This document shows, in pieces, positions 23,701 through 33,959 of a stretch of 64,000 bases of DNA. How positions within the stretch are numbered: position 1 is the stretch's first letter; the number at the start of each line of letters is the position of its first letter. The notes under the pieces were generated by a model that was not told where the DNA came from, did not search any database, and worked only from the letters and a program-made list of their open reading frames with translations. The translations under genes and the position numbers were made by a program. The stretch lies in NCBI GenBank assembly GCA_905178155.1, contig CAJINV010000015.1:1604538-1668537 (forward strand), in the 5' to 3' direction. This stretch comes from Amoebophrya sp. A120 (Eukaryota > Sar > Dinophyceae > Syndiniales > Amoebophryaceae).

Positions 23701-26700
23701 AAAAACACGCGCCCCATCTGAGCCCGCGGAGGAAATAAAAAAAGAAAAAGCCCCACCGCCAAGAATCTGCCGACTTGCTTCGCGAAATCGCTTGCGAAAA
23801 GTTCGCAGAAACCCAGCCGAAACGACCCCCCGAAAAAAGTCGCGCGCGATTTTGGCAAGCGGGCGGGGCAATCTCGAAAAGAAATCGGGCGGGGGCGTGT
23901 GAATATTCTCGCACACCCTTGGCGGGCGTTCTCGAATAACCCGAAGGGGGGCCCGAATAATCGGGCCGAATCTTCTCGAATAGCCAAGAGGGGCAGCCGA
24001 ATACTGACTCAGGGCGAGCGTTCTCGAGCCAATATTCAAGGGGGAAGGCCGAACAACCAGGGGGGGCGAACGCTCGCCAATATTCAAGATGGAAGGAAGG
24101 CCGAATATGCAGGGAGAATAAACGGGCTCAAATATTCAAGAGGGGACGGCGAATATTCAGGGAGAACGCTCGCCAATATTCGAGAAGGGGCTCCGAATAT
24201 TCAGACGATGAATATTCAGGGAGAGGGAGCATCTCGCCGCATCTCTTCAAGAAGGAGCGCCGAATAGTCAGGGAGATAACCCCGCGCCCCCTCCCCAATA
24301 CCCAAGAAGGCGCGCCGAATATTCTGGGCGAGCGTTCTCGAATATTCAAGGGGGGCGCGCCGAATATTCACGGAGGGCATTCCCGAGTATTCAAGGGGGG
24401 GCGCCGATCACTTGGGGCGAGTGCTCTCGACTATTCCGGGGGGAGTGCCGAATATTCAGGAAGAACGCGCCCGAATATCCAAAGTAAGAGGCCCGCCGAA
24501 TATCCAGGGCGGATGTCCCTTCTCCAATATTCAAGAAGGCACGCCGAATATTCCGGGGGAATGTTCTCGAATATTCAAGGGGGCGTGCCGAATATTCAGG
24601 GGGGGCGTTCCTTCTCGAATATTCTTTCAAGGAGAGGCGCCGGCCGAATATTCAGGGCGAATATTCCCGAATATTCAAGGGGGCGCGCCGAATATTCCGG
24701 GAGAATATTCCCGAATATTGGCGGGGGAGCTGCGAAGATTCGGGGGGGATACTCTCGAAAACCCCGGGAGAACATTCTCGAGGATACATACGCAAGGGGG
24801 AATGCCGATCGCGTAAATATTCAGGGGCGGTATTCTCGAATATCCGCAGAGGCTTGCCGAATATTCAGGAAGGCAGCAGATTCAATGCTCGAATATTTAA
24901 GAAAGGCGGGGCGCCGAGTATTCCGGGCGAATGTTCTCGAACATTCAAGGGGGGGCGCCGAACATTCAGGGCGAGCGTTCGTTCTCGAATACCTGGGGGC
25001 GTGGGCCGAATATTCAGGGAAGCTGTTCCCGAATATTTCAGGGGAAGCGCCGAATATTCAGGGAGGGGCCTTCCGAGTACCCAAGGGGGAGCGCCGAATA
25101 TTCAGGGAGAATATTCCCCAATATTCCGAAGCATTTTCCGAAATCCAGGGGGAACCAATGCCACAGATCGGGGGGGATGCTCCCGAACCAATATCCAAGG
25201 GGGGGCGCCGAACATTCAAAAAGGGGCGCCGAATATTCAGGGCGGGTGGGTGTTCGCGAATATCCGAGGGGGAGTGCCGAATATTCAGGGTGAAGGCTTC
25301 TCCAATGTGATGGCGACAGGTGAAGACGACAGGTGGACGCGACAGGTGGGAGCGACAGGCGGGGCCGACAGGTGGCGGCGACAGGTGAGGGCGACAGGTA
25401 AAGGCGACAGGTAAAGGCGACAGGTGAGGCGACACGCGAAGCGACAGGCGAAGCGACAGGCGAAACGGCAGGCGAAGCGACAGGCGAAACGACAGGCGAA
25501 ACGACAGGCGACGACGACAGGCCAAAAGCCGCAGGCCTTCATGCGGTAGGCTCCGCACCAGCAGCAGCAACAAAAAAAATTAAAGAGCTAGCTACCTCCG
25601 CGAGCAAAATTGCAGCGCTTTTATTTTTTTTCACGTGCATAAAATAATAATAATTCCGATTTTTGGTTTTGTACATGAATAAAAATAAAAGCGCTCCTGC
25701 CTTTTTCTTCTCGGAGGTAAGTGAGTCGCTGCGTTTTTTGCTGCTGCTGCTGGTGCGGAACCGCGTGGGATGTTGCCACCTTTGGCCTGTCCCCGGCGCC
25801 TGTCGTTTCGCCTCTCCTTTCGCCTGTCGTTTCGCCTCTCCTTTCGCCCCATTACGAACAAACTCTTTTTTTTCATGGCAGGCGCGTTTTAATTTTCAAA
25901 AATAAATACTGGCTTACTTCTGAAATAAAGCAAATGCTATCTATTTTTGAAAAATAAAAAGCAACTGAGAAGCGCATGCTTTGGAATTTCTTCACTCCGC
26001 CTCAGGTCAATTCATTCACGTGCGTGAGGTAGTTACTTTTTTCGGATAAGAGCAAAGTAATTACTTTTTGCACGTGAATAAAATCGAAAGTAAAAGAATT
26101 ACTTTTTTCCTGTCGAAAGTCAGTAACTCTTTTATTTGTTTTTTGCTTTGAATGTTCGCGCTGCTTGTGCAAAACCGCATGAGAAGTTGCCATTTTTGGC
26201 CTGTCGTCGTCGCCTGTCGTTTCGCCTCTCCTTTTGCCTGTCGTTTCGCCTCTCCTTTCGCCTGTCGTTTCGCCTGTCGTTTCACCTCTCGCCGTCACCT
26301 GTCGCGGTCACCTGTCGCCGTCACCTCTCGTCTGGGGTATGTGATTACAGAACCCGGAAGTCAAGCAATATAAATATTAATCTCATATTCTACCTAATCC
26401 AGCATGACAAATTGCATTTTTCTGGTTTGAAAAATTTGTGATGCAACTCGTACTACACTAGTACGGTACTTTTGCAAATTGCAATGCATATCGCGGAACA
26501 AAAAGCCGCGGCAGTTCTCGTGGCGAAGCTGCACGAGGAACGGAGTATCAAATGCAAATCTGTCTGGGTCTGGAAGAACGCAAGACTTGTCATGCTTGTC
26601 TGGCATGACTGAAGAGTTTGTGATGCCTGTCCAAGAAGAGACCCTTTTGCTTGTCATGCAAAAACGCACTTTGTCATGCGGAAGGCGCAAGAACGTTAAC

Positions 26701-29700
26701 CCTTGCACATATTTCTCATGCTTAGCTGTGCATTACAAAACATTCACAATTCACAACCCAGCATTGCAACTTTCCAGACATACTTATTTGCATTTGATAC
26801 GGAAGCGCCTTCTGCAACAGTTTGTCGACTTGCGCCTTGCGCTGGTGGAGTTGCAGCCGGCGGGTGCAGATCATGGTGGTGCAACTGAAGAAAACAAGAA
26901 CCGAAAGGAACAGGAGAGGCAGACACAGAGTACGAGCGGAGGTGGTAAAAATCAAACACCTGGTCCTGATCAACACAATAATGCCGTCTATGAAACTGAA
27001 GCTGAACAACAAGATGTTGAGAATTACGAAAACGATGCCGCCAGGAGGAAGCGGCTCGCGGATTTTCTGTCGCCGCAGGTGCTGACAGGTTATCCTGAGT
27101 AAAAACATCCCCACCCCAGAGTCCAGATGGAGACTCTGCAACACAAACCTTGAAGTTTTGGGAGTAACGCATGACAAGTTGCAGGCTGTACTGTAGTGCA
27201 GCGTAGCAAGGGAAGCCGCATCCGTCTCCTTATCCTGTTTACAGCATTACAAGTTCCAAAACACAATGGGAAATGCCTCTCATTGGGATGCGCATTACGA
27301 ATGGCGCTCTTGTGCTTGCAAGTCTGCATGACAACTCTGGGGTCGCATTTTGTTTAGCATGACAACTCTGGGGTGGGGATGTTTTTACATAGGATACCGG
27401 TTTCTCTCTCTTCACCTTCGCCTACGTCGGACTGCATCTCGTTTTCCCTCGGCTCGGCCGGCGATTCGGCACCGTTCTGGCGGCTTTGCACCTCAGTCAC
27501 GGTCTGGTCGTGCGAGAGCAAGTGTTTGGAAAACCGATTTTAAAAACCCTCTGCGGACCGAAGCTAGAGCGGTGTAACTTCCACTACCGGATGCAGGACA
27601 GAATCGTCGAGATGCTTTTACTATGAACTGCAAAAATATCGTACTCGTATAAATGCATTACAAATTTCCTCAGAGTCAGAATGAGAATTAGAATTTGCAA
27701 TGCGGATTTCCCTTAAGAAAAAAATTTGTCATGCAACAATTGCATTTATAAGACTACGATACTTTTGCAGTTCATATTTACTCCTCGGGGATCGAGCAGG
27801 AGGAAGGAACAGTAAAGATAATGCTCCACCCTCCCCAGCAGCCATGGAGCTCCGTGAGGAGATCTTGAAATCGGTTGTGTCGAAAATTGTTCGCGTTTGC
27901 AAACTATGAAATGTAAAAGTGTCTGGGTCTGGAAGAATGCATGTTTGTCATGCTTGTCTGGCATGACTCTTAGATCTGTCATGCACGTTACCCAAAAGCT
28001 CTATTTCTCTGCGATGCAGAAACGCAGTTTGTCATGCAGAATAGGCAACACCTAGAAGCTCAGAAACTTGTCATGCTGAGCCAGCACTTGCAGCCTCATC
28101 ATGAGACGCCACCCAGCATCACAAGTTTCCAGACCCAGACATTTTTACTTTTGATACAAACAACTGCAGGAGAAAGTGCCGCGTCTGACTTTCGACTCGC
28201 TGGTGCAGCAATTTCCGGAACCGAGGAAAATGACAATTACGAGCAGAATTATCAAAGTGAAAAATCCCCCTCCCCACATCGAAAAGGTATGTTTCTGAAA
28301 ATTTGTGTTGCTGATTTGAGGTCACAAATCACGTCTGTCTTGCAAGAAAACAGGCGCAGAGGCTTCCGCACCACTATGGAAGCGATTTGGCATGCTGTTG
28401 CGCCTAGGGGGCACCCGTTTGCAATGCTAAGCAACTAGACCTATACGCCCGTAACTAGGCCGAGGATCTGACTGCGATGCCTTACTGCAAGACAGATCCG
28501 ATTTGTGTACCCAAATCCTGCATCACAGATTTCCACTTCGATATGGGGAGGGGGGATTTTTCCTTTTGATAAGAATAGAGTCAACATCTTCTGAACAAGC
28601 ACCTGCTCCTGTGTTAATGTTGGACGAGGAGGAACAAGGAGGTGCAAGCAGTTCGAATTTTAGTTACAGCAGCACTAGCACAGGCGCAAGAAGAACATCC
28701 TCGGCGATTCCAGATACAGATAAGGACTACAATTTTGACGACAAGAGCTGGAACTGCTATGCTTACCTCACTTCCCTCCTGGATTTCCTGTCTTTTTCCG
28801 CCGAAGCAGCCCAGTACGTCCTCTTTGATGCGATCGTGTGTTCCTGCGAATGGCTCACCCAGTCCCTGGTCTTCCGTGTGTTTTTCCACGACCTCTACAT
28901 TGCGGTATGGCTTTTCGTATGCACTGCAAAAGTATCGTGCTCGTATAAATGCATTACAAATTGTCTCAGCATGAGAAATAGAATTTGTGACGCAGATTTA
29001 CCTTAAGAAAAAGATTAGTAATGCATGATTGCAATACCAATACGAGTGCGATACTTTTTCACAGGATACTTCGACCCAGTGGGCTTACCATGGCTGGCGG
29101 AGGAAGTTGTCGTTTTTTTCATATCCACCGGCGCAGAAGTTCTTGTTCCTTCTGCTGTTGTAAATAGCTGTAGACAGCACGAACGGCGAAGTAATACTCG
29201 TACGATGATTCTTGCAAACGTCAAATATGACAATGTTCTGATGTGTTTTATTCCCAACTGTGTCCAGACGTGCTCTACTTCTACATCAATGCAGGTCCAT
29301 CAACCTTTTGCGGAACTTTCCATACCTCGAGGATTTCTACGACATCTATCAAAGTGAAAAAAGCCCCCACCCCATATTCGGAAACGGAAGATGCGCGAAT
29401 TTGTGATGCTGTATTTGAGTACACAAGTCGCCTTGTATTGCTAGAAGGCCAAGAGACGAAGCTGCGGCCTAAGTTGCAGGTAATCTGTCATGCTGTTTCC
29501 CACTTCCAGTTGCCTCCTGTCATCCTGGAGCTGCAAAGCTTTCCCACGCTAGACAGCACTACAGTCCGCATCTTTTGCCTTCTAGCATCACAAAGCTGAT
29601 TTGTGGCCACAAATCTGCATCACAGATTTCTGTTTTGATATGTGGAGGAGGCATTTTTCATTGTAATAACATCAGCGCTATCTTCGAACACTACGCGGGG

Positions 29701-29724
29701 GTGTTGTTGGCTTTTGACTACTGA
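17725..29724 (+). CDS. Unknown coiled-coil and membrane protein split by a giant introner
   Basis: Exons: 17725-17800, 18059-18264, 26496-26545, 26805-27090, 27402-27621, 27782-27904, 28162-28249, 28577-28917, 29074 to about 29150, about 29295-29346, 29674-29724. The frame is continuous across all introners. The intron at about 29150-29294 is needed to reach the YLEDFYDI frame, but its exact borders are unresolved. The N-terminal part is helical and charged (ALLIETKDYQQTRDF, EQKAAAVLVAKLHEER). Hydrophobic, probably membrane-inserted stretches follow at FSLFTFAYVGLHLVF and from LLDFLSFSAEAAQYV to FFHDLYIAVWLF. I do not recognise the family. An alternative C terminus is possible: a frame at 29733-29942 with another hydrophobic stretch (FIVSVISFLYAMSIL) could be joined. 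Exons 2 and 3 lie more than 8 kb apart, unusual beside the ~0.25-kb introns elsewhere. Confidence 0.65.
17801..18053 (+). mobile_element. Introner, family IE-1
   Basis: 253 bp. Perfect TSD GTTTG. Removal joins NLEF to VSPRKALL in frame. Confidence 0.88.
18374..18480. repeat. Short TTCGGCTTG-type simple repeat
   Basis: Degenerate tandem copies of a 9-12 bp TTCGGCTTGGGG-like unit, inside the giant introner just before the main satellite array. Confidence 0.6.
18610..23440. repeat. GC-rich satellite array, unit about 184 bp
   Basis: About 27 degenerate head-to-tail copies. The core GCGCGATAGCCGGAGAAGC recurs near 18803, 18970, 19157, 19363, 19552, 19773, 20096, 20272, 20457, 20671, 20859, 21051, 21239, 21417, 21593, 21757, 21932, 22127, 22309, 22497, 22669, 22845, 23027, 23208 and 23396. 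Spacing is 153-221 bp, mean about 184. Each unit also has GAGCGGGGCAAGGCTGGCC, a TTTTCGGAAAAGCTGGCC stretch and a short AT-rich hinge. The long open frames on both strands here are by-products of the repeat and are not genes. Confidence 0.93.
23441..23900. other. Linker between satellite arrays
   Basis: About 460 bp inside the giant introner joining the 184-bp array to the GAATATTC array. GC-rich, no repeat unit and no supported coding sequence seen. Confidence 0.5.
23901..25305. repeat. GAATATTC palindrome array
   Basis: About 1.4 kb of degenerate repeats in which the perfect palindrome GAATATTC recurs every 25-35 bp, flanked alternately by CAGGGNG and CAAGGGGGCG. The larger period is roughly 55-60 bp (GCGCCGAATATTCAGGG then TTCTCGAATATTCAAGGG). 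Frames through it read as repetitive NIQGGAPNIQGG-like peptides and are not considered genes. Confidence 0.9.
25309..26335. repeat. GCGACAGGTG minisatellite with inverted and direct copies
   Basis: A 10-12 bp unit GCGACAGGTG/GCGAAACGACAG is repeated at 25309-25520. The reverse-complement form (CCTGTCGTTTCGCCTCTCC) appears at about 25795-25850 and 26203-26330. A palindrome centred near 25650 pairs the CAGCAGCAGCAAC and CCTCCG segments with their complements at 25700-25770. A partial direct repeat pairs 25763-25850 with 26176-26260. Confidence 0.8.
26546..26799 (+). mobile_element. Introner, family IE-1
   Basis: 254 bp, ends somewhat diverged. TSD CGGAG/CGGAA (4 of 5). Removal gives KLHEERRRLLQQF. 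Confidence 0.86.
27091..27396 (+). mobile_element. Introner, family IE-3
   Basis: 306 bp. TSD CAGGT/CCGGT (4 of 5). Slightly long because GCATGACAACTCTGGGG is duplicated in tandem near the right end (about 27327-27372). Removal gives QVLTGFSLFTF. Confidence 0.87.
27622..27776 (+). mobile_element. Introner, family IE-6
   Basis: 155 bp. Perfect TSD TTTAC. Removal gives IVEMLLLLGDRAGG. Confidence 0.9.
27905..28156 (+). mobile_element. Introner, family IE-1
   Basis: 252 bp. Perfect TSD CAAAC. Removal gives VRVCKQLQEKV. Confidence 0.9.
28250..28571 (+). mobile_element. Introner, family IE-8
   Basis: 322 bp. Perfect TSD AGAAT. Removal gives TITSRIESTSSEQ. Confidence 0.9.
28918..29068 (+). mobile_element. 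Introner, family IE-6
   Basis: 151 bp. TSD TTTCG/CTTCG (4 of 5). Removal gives AVWLFDPVGLPW. Confidence 0.88.
29347..29668 (+). mobile_element. Introner, family IE-8
   Basis: 322 bp, diverged ends (AAAAAAGCCCCCACCCC on the left). Perfect TSD ACATC. Removal gives DFYDISAIFEHY. Confidence 0.87.
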
Positions 29725-30923
29725 TGAAATAGATCATCTCCGGGTTGGAAGACAAGATGAAAATGCCGAGCAGTTTGGGAGACATAAGTGCCGTAGTTAA
29801 CCACGCATGTAAGTCATCGACTGTCTGTGCGTGCACGTGTTTCATCGTTTCAGTCATTTCATTCTTGTACGCAATGTCAATCCTGAAAGTCTTCTATGAT
29901 CGAGACTGGCGAGAATATTTGTGTGGATCATGTACCGACTAATTCTATGGTACTAATGCCCAAAAGTCCATTTTCACGTTTCTTACTTTTCGCTTTCCCT
30001 GCTTTCCTCGTTTCTCTTGTTGAGGGAGATGGTATAGCAGCCTATCGAGAAGTTTCGACTACAATCGTGAGCACGTCGGGTTTCATAACCGCGGCGGTTT
30101 GTGACTAGAGCTGCGAAGATAAAGAACATTTTCAACTGCCCTCACCGCAACACGAGCAGCCACTAATGAAAAGAACTTCACAACCCGCTAATGACAAAAA
30201 TGTTTCAGTTCCCCCCGTTTCTAGCAAAGAAATCCTTGCTGCAGCTGGAGCTACTAGTAGCGCTGGGTCATGCAGCTGGCCTGACGAAATGCTCTCGGGC
30301 ATGACAGTATTTTTAGAAAACCACATTCGAGCTGCAGCTCGACTATCCTCGACTTACTGTCTGCTCTACCCTCAGTGTTCGTCTACAAAAACTTTTGTGC
30401 TCGTGCATCCTGTTTACTTATTTCAAATAAATTACTCTTATTGAAATTGATTGATTTTGACAAGCGTGGTTGTAGTTGGTTTTTGTTCTGCTTCCGTCTA
30501 CCAACCATTTGTTTTTTGTGTCGTGTAGTTTGGCGAACTAGTACTAGATCATGATCAAAAAATTTTTCATTAGCACCTTTCTTCCTTTTTTAGAATTCTT
30601 GGAAACTTTTGCAACTCCGTTGGGTCGTCTTCGTGTTGTTTCTATAGTGTGTTTCAAATTGTAGTCGCTTGTTTGAAGGTCGTTCGCGGCTTGCAGTGCT
30701 ATGCTCTACTATGCCTTTCGCAGCTGCAGGCTTAAAAGAAAGTGCGTACTTATATTGCGTAGCTCGAAAGATCGTTGAGTGCCAGGCTGGACCATAGATA
30801 CGTGGTAAGAGATGCAAAAATTTTCTCCTCCACATCCACCAGTTTTTGGACAACTTTTGCTCTATTTGTTTCTCGATAGCCTAGAAATAAACATAAAGCC
30901 CGAACAAAGCTACTGCGAAAATT
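29725..30923. other. Intergenic region
   Basis: About 1.2 kb. A hydrophobic frame at 29733-29942 could be an extra exon of the preceding gene. Another open frame (30166-30444) has no recognisable domain. No introner is present, which argues against a long coding region. Confidence 0.45.
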
Positions 30924-33900
30924 ATGGTAGTAAAAATCCTGATAAAAGCGCACGCCGTCAAAGCTTCTCTCCTCCAGCTCTTCCTGGCAGCCAAAACGGT
31001 GAGACACCGGTCGCGGTGCTACGACTTGGGCTCGTCGGCGAAGAACGCGCTGACGCTGCACAAAATTGTGCTGACGGAAACGCAGGGCTACTTGGAGAGA
31101 AAGGAGTGGGTGAATCAGATTCACAAGCGGGACAGGAAACTCGAACGACTGCAGGATATGCTGGTGGCGGAACAGGTGAAACTAAAAGCTGCAGCAGATG
31201 TTGAACAACTACAAGCGCGTGGTCCCGATTCTTGGCCCGAGCAGCACCTCCAAGCAACATCCGATCATTTGAAGATGAGGACAAATAAAGCGGCCCGCGG
31301 TCCGCTTAGCCGCGTGAATTTTCATCCGTGGCGGCGCGCGCAACGCCTGGAAGACTACCGGATGATGCACGAACACCTCGCGGAGATGGAATCTCTGGAA
31401 GAAGAGCGCAAGAAGATCGTGGGCGCCAACGAGGAGACAAGCTCTTTGAAAAAGAAGCACGCGGAACTGAAGCGGACGGCAATCCGGCTGAAAAAGCAGA
31501 ATATCGAGAAGCTGAAGGAAACCGCGTATTACGCAAGAAAAAAACTATGTGAGTGTAAGTCTGTGATGCAGAAAATGCAAAAAAGTATACACCTGTCATG
31601 CTGGGTGTCTGTCATAAGCTACTCGCATACGTGTTTCCACGTTCTAGCTGCGCACGACAGGTGTTCCCTGCAATTCAAAACGAATTTGTGATGCTGCTCC
31701 TCCTACACCTACGCTTACACAGGTTTTTTTCCTTGATACGTATTCGGCCTTCACCACCGGGCGCGGTTTACTCCCCCTGCTCGGTATCGGGGGCGTGCTG
31801 TTTGGCTACTTCCACTTTCATTTCCGGTTCCCGGCCCTCGCGAAGCCCCTCGGGCACGTGCTCAGCTCTATCTACCTGTTCTACTATTGTGAGCAAAAAT
31901 CCCCCCTCCCCATACCAAAGCGGGATACTTCTGAAAATTTGTGATGCTGATTTGAGGCCACAGATCGTCTCTGTATTGCCAGAAGGCAAATCCAAAAACC
32001 TGGCCGCGTTCTGCAGGCAATTTGTAATGCTGCATGGCCTACCCCTACGGAGGATATGCCTGCCTTGCTAGGCGCCCACACGAAAACGCCCCTACTCCGG
32101 CTTTGTATCTGTTTGCAGTCCTCTATTGCAAGACAAATCCGACTTGTGTACACAAATCCCGCATCACAGATTTCCATTTCGATAAGGGGAGGGGGGATTT
32201 TTCCTTCTGATATCTACGCCGTCGTGTTACTGAAAGGAAAAACTCCCCCCTCCCCATATTGAAGAGGTACGTTCCCGAAAATTTGTGTTGCTGATTTGAG
32301 GTCACAAATCGCATCTGTCTTGCAAGAAGACACGGGCAGAAGCTTCCGCCCCATTATGGAAGCGGTTTGCCATGCTGTTGGGCCTGAAGGGGAGCCGTTT
32401 GCCATGCTGAACAACTAGAGCCATACGCCCCTACCTAGCCCGGGGATCTTGGCGCAATGCCTTCCTGCAATACAAAGCTGATTCGTGTGCACAGCTCCAG
32501 CATCAGAAATTCCGCTTGGATATGGGGAGGGGGGATGTTTCCTTTCGATGCGTGTTTCTCGAAAAGTGCTTTGGCGACAACGTGATCGACTTTCTCACGA
32601 CCAAGCTGCACGTGCCGCCAAGTTTCGCGCTGTTTGATTGGTTATGCATTGCAAAAGTACCGTTACCGTAACCGTACTCGTATAAATGCATTACAAATTT
32701 CCTCAGCTGCATGAGAAATAAAAATTTGTAATGCAGATTTTCGCTAAGAAAAAGATTTCGATTTGTAATGCAAGGCTTGCATTTGTACGAACGAGTACGA
32801 TAGTTTTGCAATGCATATTGGTTCTTCGACTACGCCCTGGACATCGACCGGAACAAAATCTTACTCTCCGATGATTTTCAAACGGTAGTGCGGGAGCTGA
32901 TGTTCCTTTCGCACACCCTGGCTATGCGGTTGGGCAAGACCTTGGAGGAAGTTTTACCCGGGTACGAAACCATGAATTTTGTGGAAGATGATGAGTCCGC
33001 TGGTACCGATCATAGTGTCGCCGACGCAACAACGGCGGGAGGTGTACTACCCGCGACCTCGACTGTATCCGGTGTCGGCGCGGTGCCACCCCAAACTACT
33101 GCGCTACTAGATTCCGCCACTGCCGCATCTTCCTCTGTAACAAGTGAAAACAACTCGTTTTTCGGAACCAGAGCCTCGCCTTCGAATGCGACCATAATAG
33201 GAGACGCAATACTCTACTACTTTTTCGGCCGCAGTAGAACAGACGTCGACGGGGTCGGGGTCGCCGGGAAAAATGCTGGTACGAAAGGCGATCACGATAA
33301 AAATGCTACATTGCCACGAGCAGCTGCAGCACTATTCCAACTGCTGGAAACTATACGAGATTTTCTGTACTATTTGGTCTTCTGGATTCCAGCGAGAGCA
33401 CTTCTTCTTATCTCCACCGGGGCGCATATGGATGTGTCAGAGTTGAAATCGACAAAGTTGAAATAACTTGTAATGCATAAAATCGATACCATGCGCAAGT
33501 CCAATTTGTAAGCGGCGCATGACAAATTTGAGTAGAGTCGAAATCCAGTTTGTAACGCTGTTTGGGTAAGGAGGACGCCTTTTGTGATGCTACTTGAGCA
33601 GCTCTATTTCTACCCCGAAACAGGCTCACAATCTGCCTCCCTTGCCTACTCTGCAAGACAGGCATTTTCTGCGTTGCATTTTATGCATGACAAACTATTT
33701 CAACTTTGACGATTTCAATCCTGACAGTTCCATAGCGCAGACAATAGGTGGCTTTTGCTCGGTCTACTACGGTATCCTGACCACCTGTCTCTCCAAGGTG
33801 TTTGCTGGCCTTCTGGGCACTTTCTGTCACGCATACATGTATTTCTTTCTGAAAAACCCGACGAGGCTCCTGAATGTTGGCATTCCGCTCGTCCTGCTCG

Positions 33901-33959
33901 CGGTGGTCTTTTTAGAACGGTATGTCCAGGGGGAAAAAAATGTCGTGCGGCTCGTGTAG
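30924..33959 (+). CDS. Unknown coiled-coil, multi-pass membrane protein
   Basis: Exons 30924-31529, 31744-31884, 32218-32227, 32556-32642, 32823-33426, 33740-33959; 1668 nt, 555 residues, all five introns introners. The N-terminal third is strongly charged and helical with heptad character (ERKEWVNQIHKRDRKLERLQ, LAEMESLEEERKKI, LKKKHAELKRTAIRLKKQN). It is followed by a hydrophobic segment (GLLPLLGIGGVLFGYF), then IYLFYAVVFLEK, an Ala/Thr/Ser-rich linker, IRDFLYYLVFWIPARALLLI, a segment with GGFCSVYYGILTTCLSKVF, and finally LLNVGIPLVLLAVVFLE. About four to five membrane spans are likely. I do not recognise the family. The third exon is only 10 nt if one TSD copy counts as intron. The ATG at 30924 is the first in-frame Met of a clean coding stretch; an upstream exon cannot be excluded. 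Confidence 0.72.
31530..31738 (+). mobile_element. Introner, family IE-7
   Basis: 209 bp. Perfect TSD CGTAT. Left terminus TACGCAAG. Removal gives KETAYSAFTTGRG. Confidence 0.88.
31885..32212 (+). mobile_element. Introner, family IE-8
   Basis: 328 bp. Perfect TSD TCTAC. Removal gives IYLFYAVV. Followed by a micro-exon and a second IE-8 copy. Confidence 0.88.
32228..32550 (+). mobile_element. Introner, family IE-8
   Basis: 323 bp. Perfect TSD CGTGT. The termini have drifted (TAC...ATG). Removal gives AVVFLEKCFGD. Only 15 bp separate it from the preceding introner. Confidence 0.88.
32643..32817 (+). mobile_element. Introner, family IE-6
   Basis: 175 bp. Perfect TSD TTGGT. Removal gives LFDWFFDYALD. 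Confidence 0.9.
33427..33734 (+). mobile_element. Introner, family IE-5
   Basis: 308 bp. Perfect TSD GCGCA. Removal gives STGAQTIGGFC. Confidence 0.9.

Larger units (their letters stand above)
18265..26490 (+). mobile_element. Giant introner (8.2 kb), family IE-6
   Basis: 8226 bp. The left end TATGCGTTGCAAAATTATCG and right end (..GTACTTTTGCAAATTGCAATGCATA in two pieces) are IE-6 ends, each with the usual subterminal GCATGACAAA motif (about 18324 and 26403). The TSD TCGCG is perfect (18260-18264 and 26491-26495). Removal of element plus one TSD joins YETLLA to EQKAAAV in frame. The interior (about 18337-26395) is satellite and repeat DNA described separately. It is thus an IE-6 introner that received about 8 kb of repeats. 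Confidence 0.87.

Noticed and set aside
23901-25305. Repetitive protein rich in NIQGGAPN motifs
   Set aside because: A direct translation of the GAATATTC array, open in more than one frame, lying inside the giant introner.
18610-26335. CRISPR-like array
   Set aside because: Units are about 184 bp or 10-60 bp without unique spacers, there are no cas genes, and the region is intronic in a eukaryotic gene.
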